A stretch of 64,000 nucleotides of DNA from Blautia coccoides. GTDB lineage: Bacteria > Bacillota > Clostridia > Lachnospirales > Lachnospiraceae. Under the pieces are notes generated by a model. The model made no database searches and had not been told where the DNA came from. It worked only from the letters and a program-made list of their open reading frames with translations. Positions 42,674 through 50,252 of this stretch are shown here, piece by piece. Each line of letters starts with the position of its first letter. The stretch's first letter is position 1. The DNA lies in contig NZ_CP136422.1 in the NCBI RefSeq assembly GCF_034355335.1, forward strand, positions 3,506,501-3,570,500, given 5' to 3'. Both the position numbers and the translations under genes were made by a program.

Positions 42674-43505
42674 GTTTTGAAACCTCCTCAATTATTTTAT
42701 TTGGGGTTGAAGCCCCTGCTGTAATACCTACACATTGAATGGATCGAAAACTATCAGAATCCAAGTCAGCAAGTGTCTGTATAAAGTATGTGTTTTTACA
42801 TACGCCTTTACATATCTCGAACAGCTTTTGGGTGTTCGAACTATGTTTGCCTCCTATGACAATCATGGCGTCTACTGTCTTTGCAATCTCTGCCGCTTCT
42901 GCCTGTCGCTCATTGGTTGCATTGCAAATCGTATTTAAAACAAGTCTATCATACCTCTTTTTGGCTAAAATTTCAACTAGTTCTTGAAAATTCTTGTAAT
43001 TAAATGTCGTCTGCGATACAATACATACATTTTCGTGGCCTTCCCGGAGGAAATTTTCAGCTTCTTCCCTGGTTTTTATCACAGTGGAGGGTCCATCACA
43101 CCAGCCGCGGATTCCCTCCACTTCCGGGTGGTCTCTGTTCCCGATTATGACGATATGACGTCCCGCACGGCTTTCACGCTCCACGATCCTGTGTATCTTC
43201 AGCACAAAGGGGCAGGTCACATCCACATAATCCAGTCCCTTTTCCCTGAGAAGCTGGTAAATCTTTTTAGGCACCCCGTGGGAACGGATGATGACAGTTC
43301 CCTCTGTGAGGGCCAGAAGCTCCTCCTCGCTGTTCAGAACCGACACACCTCGTTTTTCCAGATCTTCCACAACCTCCTCGTTGTGAATGATAGGCCCGTA
43401 AGTATAAACAGGAGATTCCTTCTCTCCTGCAACCTCGTATACTTTTTCCACTGCCCGTTTCACACCGAAGCAAAAGCCGGCGCTCTTGGCTGTCTTTACT
43501 TCCAT
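42654..43505 (-). CDS. ispH: 4-hydroxy-3-methylbut-2-enyl diphosphate reductase
   Basis: A 283-residue iron-sulfur enzyme, the last step of the MEP isoprenoid pathway. The three cluster cysteines are in AGFCFGVKRAV (Cys12 region), VDVTCPFVLKIH and NTICNATNERQ; YTYGPIIHN and SHGVPKK are substrate-contact motifs. Length is standard. It follows cmk by 10 bp in the cmk-ispH-S1 operon that is conserved in Clostridia. Confidence 0.96.
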   Translation of the reverse strand: MEVKTAKSAGFCFGVKRAVEKVYEVAGEKESPVYTYGPIIHNEEVVEDLEKRGVSVLNSEEELLALTEGTVIIRSHGVPKKIYQLLREKGLDYVDVTCPFVLKIHRIVERESRAGRHIVIIGNRDHPEVEGIRGWCDGPSTVIKTREEAENFLREGHENVCIVSQTTFNYKNFQELVEILAKKRYDRLVLNTICNATNERQAEAAEIAKTVDAMIVIGGKHSSNTQKLFEICKGVCKNTYFIQTLADLDSDSFRSIQCVGITAGASTPNKIIEEVSKHVRIKF

Positions 43506-43515
43506 AGCAACTCCT

Positions 43516-44184
43516 TCAGCTTTTTTTCTTGCCGCAGACAGCGGTCATGGCATCCAGAACCTCCTCAATGGTCATATCGGAGGAATCCAGAAGAACCGCA
43601 TCCTCTGCCTTTTTAAGCGGCGAGATTTCCCGGCTCATGTCCTGATGATCCCGTTTCTCAATATCCGCCTCTATTTGTGCCAGATCTGCCTCCATACCCT
43701 TTTCCAGATATTCTTTAAAGCGTCTCACGGCTCTTGTATGGACACTGGCTGTCAGATATATTTTAACGTCTGCATCCGGCAGTACACAGGTACCGATATC
43801 CCTTCCGTCCATGACCACATCCGTCTTAGCCGCAAGCTGTCTCTGAAGCTCCACCAGTTTTTCCCGGATCCTGCCGTTTTGCGCGCTTGCGGAGGCCATA
43901 TTGCCCACCTCCTCGCTCCGTATAAGACTGCTTACATCCTCGCCGTTCAGAAGCACCTTCTGGACACCGTCCTCATGTATAATAGAGATATCCACACTTT
44001 CACAGGCTTTTTCTATCCTGCCGCTGTCATCTGCGCTTATATTTTCCCTCAGCAGATAGAGGGCCATAGCGCGGTACATGGCTCCTGTATCCACATAAAT
44101 GTAGGAAAGCCTTTTCGCAAGCGCCCTGGCTATGGTGCTCTTGCCTGCACCTGCTGGACCATCGATCGCAATATTAAATGCCAT
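43516..44184 (-). CDS. cmk: Cytidylate kinase
   Basis: A 222-residue kinase phosphorylating (d)CMP with ATP. Walker A is IDGPAGAGKSTIARALAK at the N-terminus, followed by the CMP-binding DTGAMYRAMALYLL and MDGRDIGTCVLPDADVKIYL, and the lid arginines in RAVRRFKEYL. Length is canonical. It lies 29 bp after the flavoprotein gene in the same operon. Confidence 0.95.
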   Translation of the reverse strand: MAFNIAIDGPAGAGKSTIARALAKRLSYIYVDTGAMYRAMALYLLRENISADDSGRIEKACESVDISIIHEDGVQKVLLNGEDVSSLIRSEEVGNMASASAQNGRIREKLVELQRQLAAKTDVVMDGRDIGTCVLPDADVKIYLTASVHTRAVRRFKEYLEKGMEADLAQIEADIEKRDHQDMSREISPLKKAEDAVLLDSSDMTIEEVLDAMTAVCGKKKS

Positions 44185-44213
44185 TTTGTTTTACATCTCC
44201 TTTGTGACTCTTA

Positions 44214-45452
44214 TTATATACTTTCATTTATGGATGAGGCAGCCGCGAAAGCCGTAGACCAGGCAATCTGCAGATTAAACCCGCCGGTCAGCGCATCCAG
44301 ATCCAGAACCTCTCCGATAAAATAGAGGCCCTGTATTCTTTTCGACTCCATGCTCCCCGGCTGGATCTCGCCGGTCTTCACACCCCCCTGGGTAATGATG
44401 GCCTCCTTGAAATCCCGAAGCCCGGTAATGGTCAGAGGAAACGCTTTGATCAGAGAGACAAAATGCCGCCTCTCCTCCCTGGTGATCTCATTGACCTTTT
44501 TCTCCGGAGGAATCCCAGAGAGTTCCAGCATAACAGGCTCCATCTTAGCCGGGAACAGACTTCCCACGGAATTTTTAAACTGCCGGTTTTTGTTCTCCTC
44601 AAAATCCCGAAGGATCCTGGCATCAAGCTGCTCCTCTGAAAGTGCTGCTTTTACATCAATATACCCCTGCAATTCCTTCTTTTTCAGCCTTTTGGCAATC
44701 TTTGAACTGGCCGTCAGCACCAACGGGCCGGATATGCCGAAATGTGTAAAAAGAAGTTCTCCAAACTCATCATAGAGCACCTTTTTTCCATCCTTCACCG
44801 TGAAACGCACATTTTTCAATGCCAGTCCCTGCATCCGGCTCACATACGTCTCACTGACCTCCAGAGGCACCAGAGCCGGGAAAAGCTCTGTCACGGTATG
44901 ACCGGACTCTTTTGCAAAGCGATAGCCGTCCCCGGTGGAGCCGGTAGCCTGATAAGAATACCCTCCGCAGGCCACGATCACCTTATCCCCGGTGATCTCG
45001 GCACCGTCCGCAAGCCGGATCCCCACAGCGCGTCCGTCTTCCAAAAGCAGATTTTCCGCCTCAGCGTGCAGGTGCACTTTTACGCCTGCGGCCTGCATCC
45101 GCTGTTCCAGTGCCCTGATAATATCCGAGGAGTGATCAGATACCGGAAATACCCGGTTCCCCCTCTCCGTCTTCAGCTTAACGCCCAGAGAGGTAAAAAA
45201 GTCCATCACATCCTGGCTGGTGTACCCGTAATAGGCACTGTACAGAAATTTGGGATTGGAAACCACCGATTCAAAAAAAGTCTCCGGGTCACAGTCATTT
45301 GTCACATTACAGCGCCCTTTTCCTGTAATAAAAAGCTTTTTTCCTAATTTTTCATTTTTTTCAAACACATGCACCTGATGACCCTTCTCAGCCAGAAATA
45401 CAGATGCGAACATGCCGGCAGCCCCGCCGCCGATAATAATTATTTTTGCCAT
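44214..45452 (-). CDS. NAD(P)/FAD-dependent oxidoreductase (HI0933/BaiN-like)
   Basis: A 412-residue flavoprotein. The FAD-binding dinucleotide motif IIIGGGAAGMFASVFLA opens the protein, then KLGKKLFITGKGRCNVTN, the family hallmark, and a C-terminal FIGEVLDLDALTGGFNLQ with GG motif. Bacillus YtfP, H. influenzae HI0933 and bile-acid BaiN are relatives; the physiological reaction is unsettled, so the name BaiN should not be read as bile-acid metabolism. Placed before cmk, a conserved clostridial order. Confidence 0.85.
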   Translation of the reverse strand: MAKIIIIGGGAAGMFASVFLAEKGHQVHVFEKNEKLGKKLFITGKGRCNVTNDCDPETFFESVVSNPKFLYSAYYGYTSQDVMDFFTSLGVKLKTERGNRVFPVSDHSSDIIRALEQRMQAAGVKVHLHAEAENLLLEDGRAVGIRLADGAEITGDKVIVACGGYSYQATGSTGDGYRFAKESGHTVTELFPALVPLEVSETYVSRMQGLALKNVRFTVKDGKKVLYDEFGELLFTHFGISGPLVLTASSKIAKRLKKKELQGYIDVKAALSEEQLDARILRDFEENKNRQFKNSVGSLFPAKMEPVMLELSGIPPEKKVNEITREERRHFVSLIKAFPLTITGLRDFKEAIITQGGVKTGEIQPGSMESKRIQGLYFIGEVLDLDALTGGFNLQIAWSTAFAAASSINESI

Positions 45453-45476
45453 TGCAGGCTCCTTTATTCGCGTGAT

Positions 45477-46400
45477 CTAATCCTCCAGGCCGTCCGGATT
45501 CTTCAGCTCTATATCCTGTCCGTCAGCCATATTGATCTCATCATTATTATAAACCTGATATTCATCCCATATTTTTTCCAAATCCTCTAAAGTCGCCACC
45601 ACTTCTTTCTGTTTGCGCATGCACAGCGCCACCACCAGCGCATTGATCACGCTCAGCGGCGCCACCAGGGAATCCACAATAGAAGCCATGTCGCTTCTGG
45701 CGATCAGATTACAGGAGGAATACAGGTTCATCGGAGAATGTATGCTGTCTGTCAGGGTTATTACCTTGGCACTTCTGTTATTGGCAAATTCCAGCGCTTT
45801 CAGTGTCCGCATGGAATACCTTGGAAAACTGATCCCAATAATAACATCATCTCCACTTATATGGATCATCTGTTCAAACAGTTCACTGGAACTGTTGGTA
45901 TGCATCAGATGTACGTGATCAAACAAAAGATTAAAATAAAATCCCAAAAAGCTTGCCAGAGGAGCGCAGCTTCGTATCCCGACAATATAGATACTCTTGG
46001 CTCTCAGAATCGTTTCCACAGCCAGTTCAAAAGCGCCGTGGTCAATATGCTCCATGGTCAGCTTGATCTTATCAATATCCGAATGCAGCACCGTATCCAG
46101 GATCTCTGACTGGGGAACCCTGCCATAGGTCACTTCCATACGCTGTATAGAATTCAGCTTATTCCTAACCAGCTCCTCCAAAGCCTTCTGAAACTCCGGA
46201 TACCCTTTATACCCCAGATGGATGGCAAACCGCACCACAGTAGACTCACTGACACCAACGGTCTCCCCCAACTTGGCAGCCGTAAGAAAAGCAGCCTTGT
46301 CATAATTGTCATTAATATAGGTAGCTAATTTCTTCTGCCCCTTGCTGAAGTTCTGATACTGCTTATTCATCTTACTGAGTAAATTTTCCGCATTACCCAT
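45477..46400 (-). CDS. MurR/RpiR family transcriptional regulator
   Basis: A 307-residue regulator. An N-terminal HTH_6 domain (about 1-78, AKLGETVGVSESTVVRFAIHLG) is joined to a SIS sugar-phosphate-binding domain (about 125-260, ILRAKSIYIVGIRSCAPLA). Such regulators respond to phosphosugars such as N-acetylmuramic acid 6-phosphate. No sugar-catabolic gene adjoins it, so the target is unknown. It has a GAGGGG box before the ATG. Confidence 0.88.
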   Translation of the reverse strand: MGNAENLLSKMNKQYQNFSKGQKKLATYINDNYDKAAFLTAAKLGETVGVSESTVVRFAIHLGYKGYPEFQKALEELVRNKLNSIQRMEVTYGRVPQSEILDTVLHSDIDKIKLTMEHIDHGAFELAVETILRAKSIYIVGIRSCAPLASFLGFYFNLLFDHVHLMHTNSSSELFEQMIHISGDDVIIGISFPRYSMRTLKALEFANNRSAKVITLTDSIHSPMNLYSSCNLIARSDMASIVDSLVAPLSVINALVVALCMRKQKEVVATLEDLEKIWDEYQVYNNDEINMADGQDIELKNPDGLED

Positions 46401-46640
46401 GTCTGTCCCCTCTTCAAACCTTACCTAAAGGTATTTTACAGCAACCATTCACAAGCCCCAAACCCGCTCATAAACAGCAGCCTTTCGTAACATACGAGCA
46501 AATTCTGCCCACACATGGGTTATAATACCACAAATCCAAATTTTTTTCACTAAAAAATTTCGATTCTTCTCACTCCAAAGATTTCTCTCCGCCACTCCAC
46601 CCCCTCCTTCTACGCCGCTCCAACGCTCCTTCTCCGCCAC
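46401..46640. other. Gap upstream of the RpiR gene, no gene seen
   Basis: This A/T-rich region then pyrimidine-rich DNA leads into the 22-bp tandem repeats. A minus-strand TATTAT/TATAAC -10-like stretch occurs near 46520, but no convincing -35 was found. Degenerate repeat-like blocks (CCGCCACTCCA, GCCGCTCCAACG) begin near 46590. No frame here has protein-like composition. Confidence 0.5.
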
Positions 46641-46772
46641 TCCAACGATTCTTCCTTACCGCTCCAACGATTCTTCCTTGCCGCTCCAACGATTCTTCCT
46701 TGCCGCTCCAACGATTCTTCCTTGCCGCTCCAACGATTCTTCCTTGCCGCTCCAACGATTCTTCCTTGCCGC
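46641..46772. repeat. 22-bp tandem repeat, six units
   Basis: Six head-to-tail units of TCCAACGATTCTTCCTTGCCGC (shown as two halves: TCCAACGATTC and TTCCTTGCCGC). The first unit has one change (A for G) and units 2-6 are identical. Diverged units flank it on both sides (46611-46640 and 46773-46795). The period is not a multiple of 3, so open frames through it are trivial. It directly adjoins element A3. Confidence 0.9.
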
Positions 46773-46817
46773 TCCAACGCTCCTCCCCATGCCGCTACAC
46801 ATACGCAGCCAATACCA

Positions 46818-47020
46818 GGAAGCGGAGATGAGAGGGCCGGGGACGCAGGAGGCCGGGGAACGATGTTCCAGTGGAGCGCTGTGGAGATCCACCTGCCCCA
46901 GTTACTTAATGAAGAGGCCAATGCCGATGAATTTAGTAACTGGGAGCAGGTTAGCTCCACGGCAGCGGAACGCTTCGTTCCCCGGCCTCCTGCGTCCCCG
47001 GCCCTCTCATCTCCGCTTCC
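46818..47020 (+). repeat. Class A long-hairpin element, copy A3
   Basis: A 203-bp element. Arms 46818-46863 and 46975-47020 are a perfect 46-bp inverted repeat, different in sequence from A1 arms apart from the innermost and outermost few bases. The core 46864-46974 is about 85-90% like A1 by eye. Stems: 46878-46886 with 46955-46963, 46898-46906 with 46935-46943 (perfect 9 bp), and GGAGC/GCTCC. It starts after ATACCAGGAA and ends TTCCGTCCCCC. Its 3' end touches the oad-operon terminator. Confidence 0.87.
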
Positions 47021-47032
47021 GTCCCCCTTAAT

Positions 47033-47080
47033 AAAAAAAGAAGGCCAAAGGCACCGTCACCACGGCACCCTCGCCCTTCT
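47033..47080 (-). terminator. Terminator of the decarboxylase operon
   Basis: On the minus strand AGAAGG and GGTGCCGT pair with ACGGTGCC and CCTTCT, followed by a run of T. It is a strong intrinsic terminator 11 bp after the stop at 47091. Confidence 0.88.
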
Positions 47081-47090
47081 ATGCTAAACA

Positions 47091-48503
47091 TTAAACAGGA
47101 TAAGCCCCATTCTCCGTATCCGCAGCCTTAGGATCCACCTTAGTCTTCTGTGCTTCTCTATACTTGAAGAACTCGGTTGCCACCTGCGGGAATAACGCAT
47201 AAGACAATACGTCCTCTTCCTGTTCGGACCACTGTGCCATTTCATTTCTTAAAGTATCCAGTTCATCCGGGATCAAATCAGCCGGACGGCAGGTGATCGG
47301 CTCTGTATCACCGATACACTTCTTCTGTACTTCAGGATCAAACGGTTTAACCGTAGCACCGTATTTTCCGCTGAGAACGTCTTTTGTCTCTTTTGTAACC
47401 ATTTTGTAGCGCTCGCCCATAATTACGTTGAATACAGCCTGTGTACCAACGATCTGTGAGGACGGAGTTACCAGAGGCGGCTCGCCCAGGTCTTTACGCA
47501 CTCTCGGCACTTCCTCCAGAACCTCGTAGAACTTGTCTTCTGCGTGCTGTTCCTTTAACTGGCTGGTCAGGTTGGAGAGCATACCGCCCGGCACCTGATA
47601 CAGCAGAGTCTTAATATTAACACCCAGGTTCTTAGGATTCAGCAGACCGCTTTCCAGCGCCTCATCACGGATCGGGCGGAAATAATCAGCGATCTCTGCC
47701 AGAAGATTCTGGTCAAATCCTGTGTCATAAGGTGTTCCCTTGAATGTCTCAACCATAACCTCTGTAGCCGGCTGGGATGTTCCCAGAGCGAAAGGAGACA
47801 TAGCAGTATCGATCACGTCTACGCCTGCCTCTACAGCTTTTAAGTAAGTCATGGAAGCAACACCTGAGGTATAGTGTGTGTGGAGCTGGATCGGAATATC
47901 CACAGCAGCTTTCAGAGCAGTTACCAGATTTGTTGCCTCATACGGAACCAACAGACCGGCCATATCCTTGATACAGATAGAATTTGCACCCATATCCTCT
48001 ACTCTTTTTGCCATGTCTACCCAGTAATCCATAGTGTAAGCATCGCCCAAGGTGTAGGACAGAGCCACCTGTGCATGTCCTTTTTCCTTGTTGGAAGCTT
48101 TTACTGCTGTCTGCAGGTTTCTCAAGTCATTCAGACAGTCAAAAATACGGATAATGTCAATACCGTTGGCAATGGATTTCTGTACGAAATACTCTACCAC
48201 GTCATCCCCATAAGGACGGTATCCCAGAATGTTCTGACCACGGAACAGCATCTGCAGTTTCGTATTCTTAAATCCGTCACGGAACTTACGCAGTCTCTCC
48301 CATGGATCTTCTTTTAAGAAACGAAGGGATGCATCAAAGGTTGCACCGCCCCAGCACTCTACGGAATGATAACCGACTTTATCCAGTTTATCTACGATCG
48401 GCAGCATCTGCTCTGTGGACATTCTGGTCGCAATCAGGGACTGATGTGCATCACGTAAGATTGTTTCAGTAATCTTAATAGGTTTTTTTACTACCTCTGC
48501 CAT
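47091..48503 (-). CDS. oadA: Oxaloacetate decarboxylase alpha / pyruvate carboxylase B-type carboxyltransferase
   Basis: A 470-residue carboxyltransferase that moves CO2 between biotin and pyruvate/oxaloacetate. TETILRDAHQSLIATRM, the metal site QLHTHYTSGVASMTYLKA and ECWGGATFDASLRFLKEDPW are the PYC/OAD CT signature. It lacks its own biotinyl domain (proteins with one reach about 590), so the separate biotin carrier at 49863-50234 must serve it. It is the last gene of the operon. An equivalent to the 5S subunit of transcarboxylase is possible. Confidence 0.85.
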   Translation of the reverse strand: MAEVVKKPIKITETILRDAHQSLIATRMSTEQMLPIVDKLDKVGYHSVECWGGATFDASLRFLKEDPWERLRKFRDGFKNTKLQMLFRGQNILGYRPYGDDVVEYFVQKSIANGIDIIRIFDCLNDLRNLQTAVKASNKEKGHAQVALSYTLGDAYTMDYWVDMAKRVEDMGANSICIKDMAGLLVPYEATNLVTALKAAVDIPIQLHTHYTSGVASMTYLKAVEAGVDVIDTAMSPFALGTSQPATEVMVETFKGTPYDTGFDQNLLAEIADYFRPIRDEALESGLLNPKNLGVNIKTLLYQVPGGMLSNLTSQLKEQHAEDKFYEVLEEVPRVRKDLGEPPLVTPSSQIVGTQAVFNVIMGERYKMVTKETKDVLSGKYGATVKPFDPEVQKKCIGDTEPITCRPADLIPDELDTLRNEMAQWSEQEEDVLSYALFPQVATEFFKYREAQKTKVDPKAADTENGAYPV

Positions 48504-48539
48504 CTTAATTTCCTCCTAAAATTTTGAAATCATGACAAT

Positions 48540-48582
48540 AAGAAAATCCTAAATAAATTTAGAATCGTTATATGGATTTTCT
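48540..48582 (-). other. Intercistronic hairpin between oadB and oadA
   Basis: AAGAAAATCC (48540-48549) is the exact complement of GGATTTTCTT (48573-48582) across an A/T-rich loop. It lies between the oadB stop and the oadA ribosome binding site, so it may set relative mRNA levels or processing. Confidence 0.45.
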
Positions 48583-48588
48583 TAAATA

Positions 48589-49746
48589 TTAAACACCGAA
48601 GATTGCCATGAAGGTACCCGCTGCTACTGCAGTACCGATAACGCCTGCAACATTCGGGCCCATTGCGTGCATCAGCAGGAAGTTAGTCGGGTCTGCCTCA
48701 GCACCAACCTTCTGGGATACACGGGCTGCCATAGGAACGGCAGATACTCCGGCTGAACCGATCAGCGGGTTGATCTTACCGCCGGACAGTTTACACATCA
48801 GTTTACCAAGAAGTACACCGCCTGCCGTACCGATCGCAAATGCAACCAGACCTAAAACGACGATTTTCAGGGTATCCAGTTTCAAAAATGCCTCTGCGCT
48901 TGTAGAAGCACCTACGGAAGTTCCCAGTAAGATAACTACAATATACATAAGAGCATTGGATGCTGTCTCACTTAACTGTTTTACAACACCTGATTCGCGG
49001 AACAGGTTACCAAGCATCAGCATACCAACCAGCGGAGCTGTTGTAGGAAGAATCAGACAAACAACAACGGTGATGATGATCGGGAACAGGATTTTTTCCA
49101 GTTTGGAAACCGGGCGAAGCTGTTCCATTTTGATCTTACGTTCTTTCTCTGTAGTGAGAAGTTTCATGATCGGCGGCTGGATGATGGGAACCAGGGACAT
49201 ATAGGAATATGCCGCCACCGCAATCGGTCCCATAAGGACTGTCTGTCCAAGCTTACCTGCCAGGAAGATGGAAGTCGGGCCGTCAGCACCACCGATGATA
49301 GAGATGGCTGCTGCTGCTTTTCCATTGAATCCCATAAAGATTGCCAGGAAGTATGCCATGTAGATACCAAGCTGTGCCGCAGCACCCAAAAGAAAGCTCT
49401 TGGGATTGGCGATCAGAGGACCGAAGTCCGTCATGGCACCTACGCCCATGAAGATCAGGGACGGAAGAATACTCCATTCATCCATCAGATAAAAATAGTG
49501 AAGAAGTCCACCTGCATGCTCAATTCCTGCTGCGTCCGTGTATGGCAGTGCCATAATATCCGGATAGATATTAACCAACAGCATACCGAAGGCAATCGGC
49601 ACCAGAAGAAGCGGTTCAAATCCTTTTTTAATTGCCAGGAAAAGAAAACCAAAGGCAACTAAAATCATAAGGTAATTTCCCCATGTCAGATTGAAAAACG
49701 CTGTCTGGTGGAGCAGGTTAGACAGTGTATCTGTAACGTTAGACAT
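48589..49746 (-). CDS. oadB: Na+-translocating decarboxylase subunit beta
   Basis: A 385-residue polytopic membrane protein that couples decarboxylation of carboxybiotin to Na+ export. [35 protein letters not shown] (the conserved Asp of the Na+ site) and [16 protein letters not shown] are family hallmarks (OadB/MmdB/GcdB). The ATG at 49746 with GGGAGGT upstream begins the homologous region. The 35-nt repeat C3 sits in its leader. Confidence 0.93.
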   Translation of the reverse strand: MSNVTDTLSNLLHQTAFFNLTWGNYLMILVAFGFLFLAIKKGFEPLLLVPIAFGMLLVNIYPDIMALPYTDAAGIEHAGGLLHYFYLMDEWSILPSLIFMGVGAMTDFGPLIANPKSFLLGAAAQLGIYMAYFLAIFMGFNGKAAAAISIIGGADGPTSIFLAGKLGQTVLMGPIAVAAYSYMSLVPIIQPPIMKLLTTEKERKIKMEQLRPVSKLEKILFPIIITVVVCLILPTTAPLVGMLMLGNLFRESGVVKQLSETASNALMYIVVILLGTSVGASTSAEAFLKLDTLKIVVLGLVAFAIGTAGGVLLGKLMCKLSGGKINPLIGSAGVSAVPMAARVSQKVGAEADPTNFLLMHAMGPNVAGVIGTAVAAGTFMAIFGV

Positions 49747-49775
49747 TATATTACCTCCCATTGTTCGTATTCGTG

Positions 49776-49810
49776 ACAATAGAAAGTTTTCGATTTGTGC
49801 TTTCTATTGT
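49776..49810. repeat. 35-nt hairpin repeat C3
   Basis: ACAATAGAAAG and CTTTCTATTGT are perfect 11-bp arms with TTTTCGATTTGTG between. It lies between the biotin carrier and oadB genes, 30 bp before the oadB ATG. Confidence 0.75.
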
Positions 49811-49862
49811 ATCAGCAAGATTTATCTCTTAGCTGTCGGGAATTTACAATTGTTTGTAAATT

Positions 49863-50234
49863 CTAGTTCATGGATGCCAGTGTATCACCGTTTTCTACGG
49901 AATCACCAACTGCCACGTCAATACTTGCAATGGTACCGTCCTGCGGAGCAACAACCGGAATTTCCATTTTCATGGCTTCCAGAATGATGATGTTATCGCC
50001 GGCTTTTACTGCCTGTCCAACATTAGCTTCCACTTTGAACACTTTACCCGGAACAGATGCGGTAACTGCCACTGCGCCTGCTGCGGATGCTGCAGGTTTT
50101 GCTGCCGGAGCGGCTTTTGGTGCTGCCTTAGGAGCAGCTTTCGGTGCTGCCGCAGGAGCTGCTGCGTTTCCTGCGCCCTCTTCTACTGTTACATCATATG
50201 CAACGCCATTAACTGTAATTGTATAAGATTTCAT
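49863..50234 (-). CDS. Biotin carrier protein
   Basis: A 123-residue biotinyl carrier. An N-terminal segment (KSYTITVNGVAYDVTVEEG) precedes a flexible Ala/Pro/Lys-rich linker (AAPKAAPKAAPKAAP) and a biotinyl domain with the biotin-accepting lysine in LEAMKMEIPVVAP. It shuttles carboxyl groups between the carboxyltransferases and OadB. The ATG at 50234 has GGAGG 8 nt upstream. It matches the gamma/1.3S subunits of Na+-pump decarboxylases and transcarboxylase. Confidence 0.93.
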   Translation of the reverse strand: MKSYTITVNGVAYDVTVEEGAGNAAAPAAAPKAAPKAAPKAAPAAKPAASAAGAVAVTASVPGKVFKVEANVGQAVKAGDNIIILEAMKMEIPVVAPQDGTIASIDVAVGDSVENGDTLASMN

Positions 50235-50252
50235 AACCATTTCCTCCTGTGA

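Noticed and set aside
46641..46772. CRISPR array
   Set aside because: The 22-bp units are directly contiguous with no spacers, and there are no cas genes.
46570..46960. Minus-strand repetitive frames (ERQGRIVGAARKNRWSGKEESL type) over the 22-bp repeats
   Set aside because: A 22-bp period cycles through all frames and stays open by chance; no start signal or homologous protein composition.
46722..47087. Open frames through the class A cores (A3 +, A2 -) giving similar peptides around IHLPQLLNEE...ADEFS.WEQVSS
   Set aside because: The similarity follows from nucleotide conservation. In A1 the same frame has an in-frame TAG and a one-base length change, the differences fall in paired stem positions as compensating changes, and no ribosome binding site is present.
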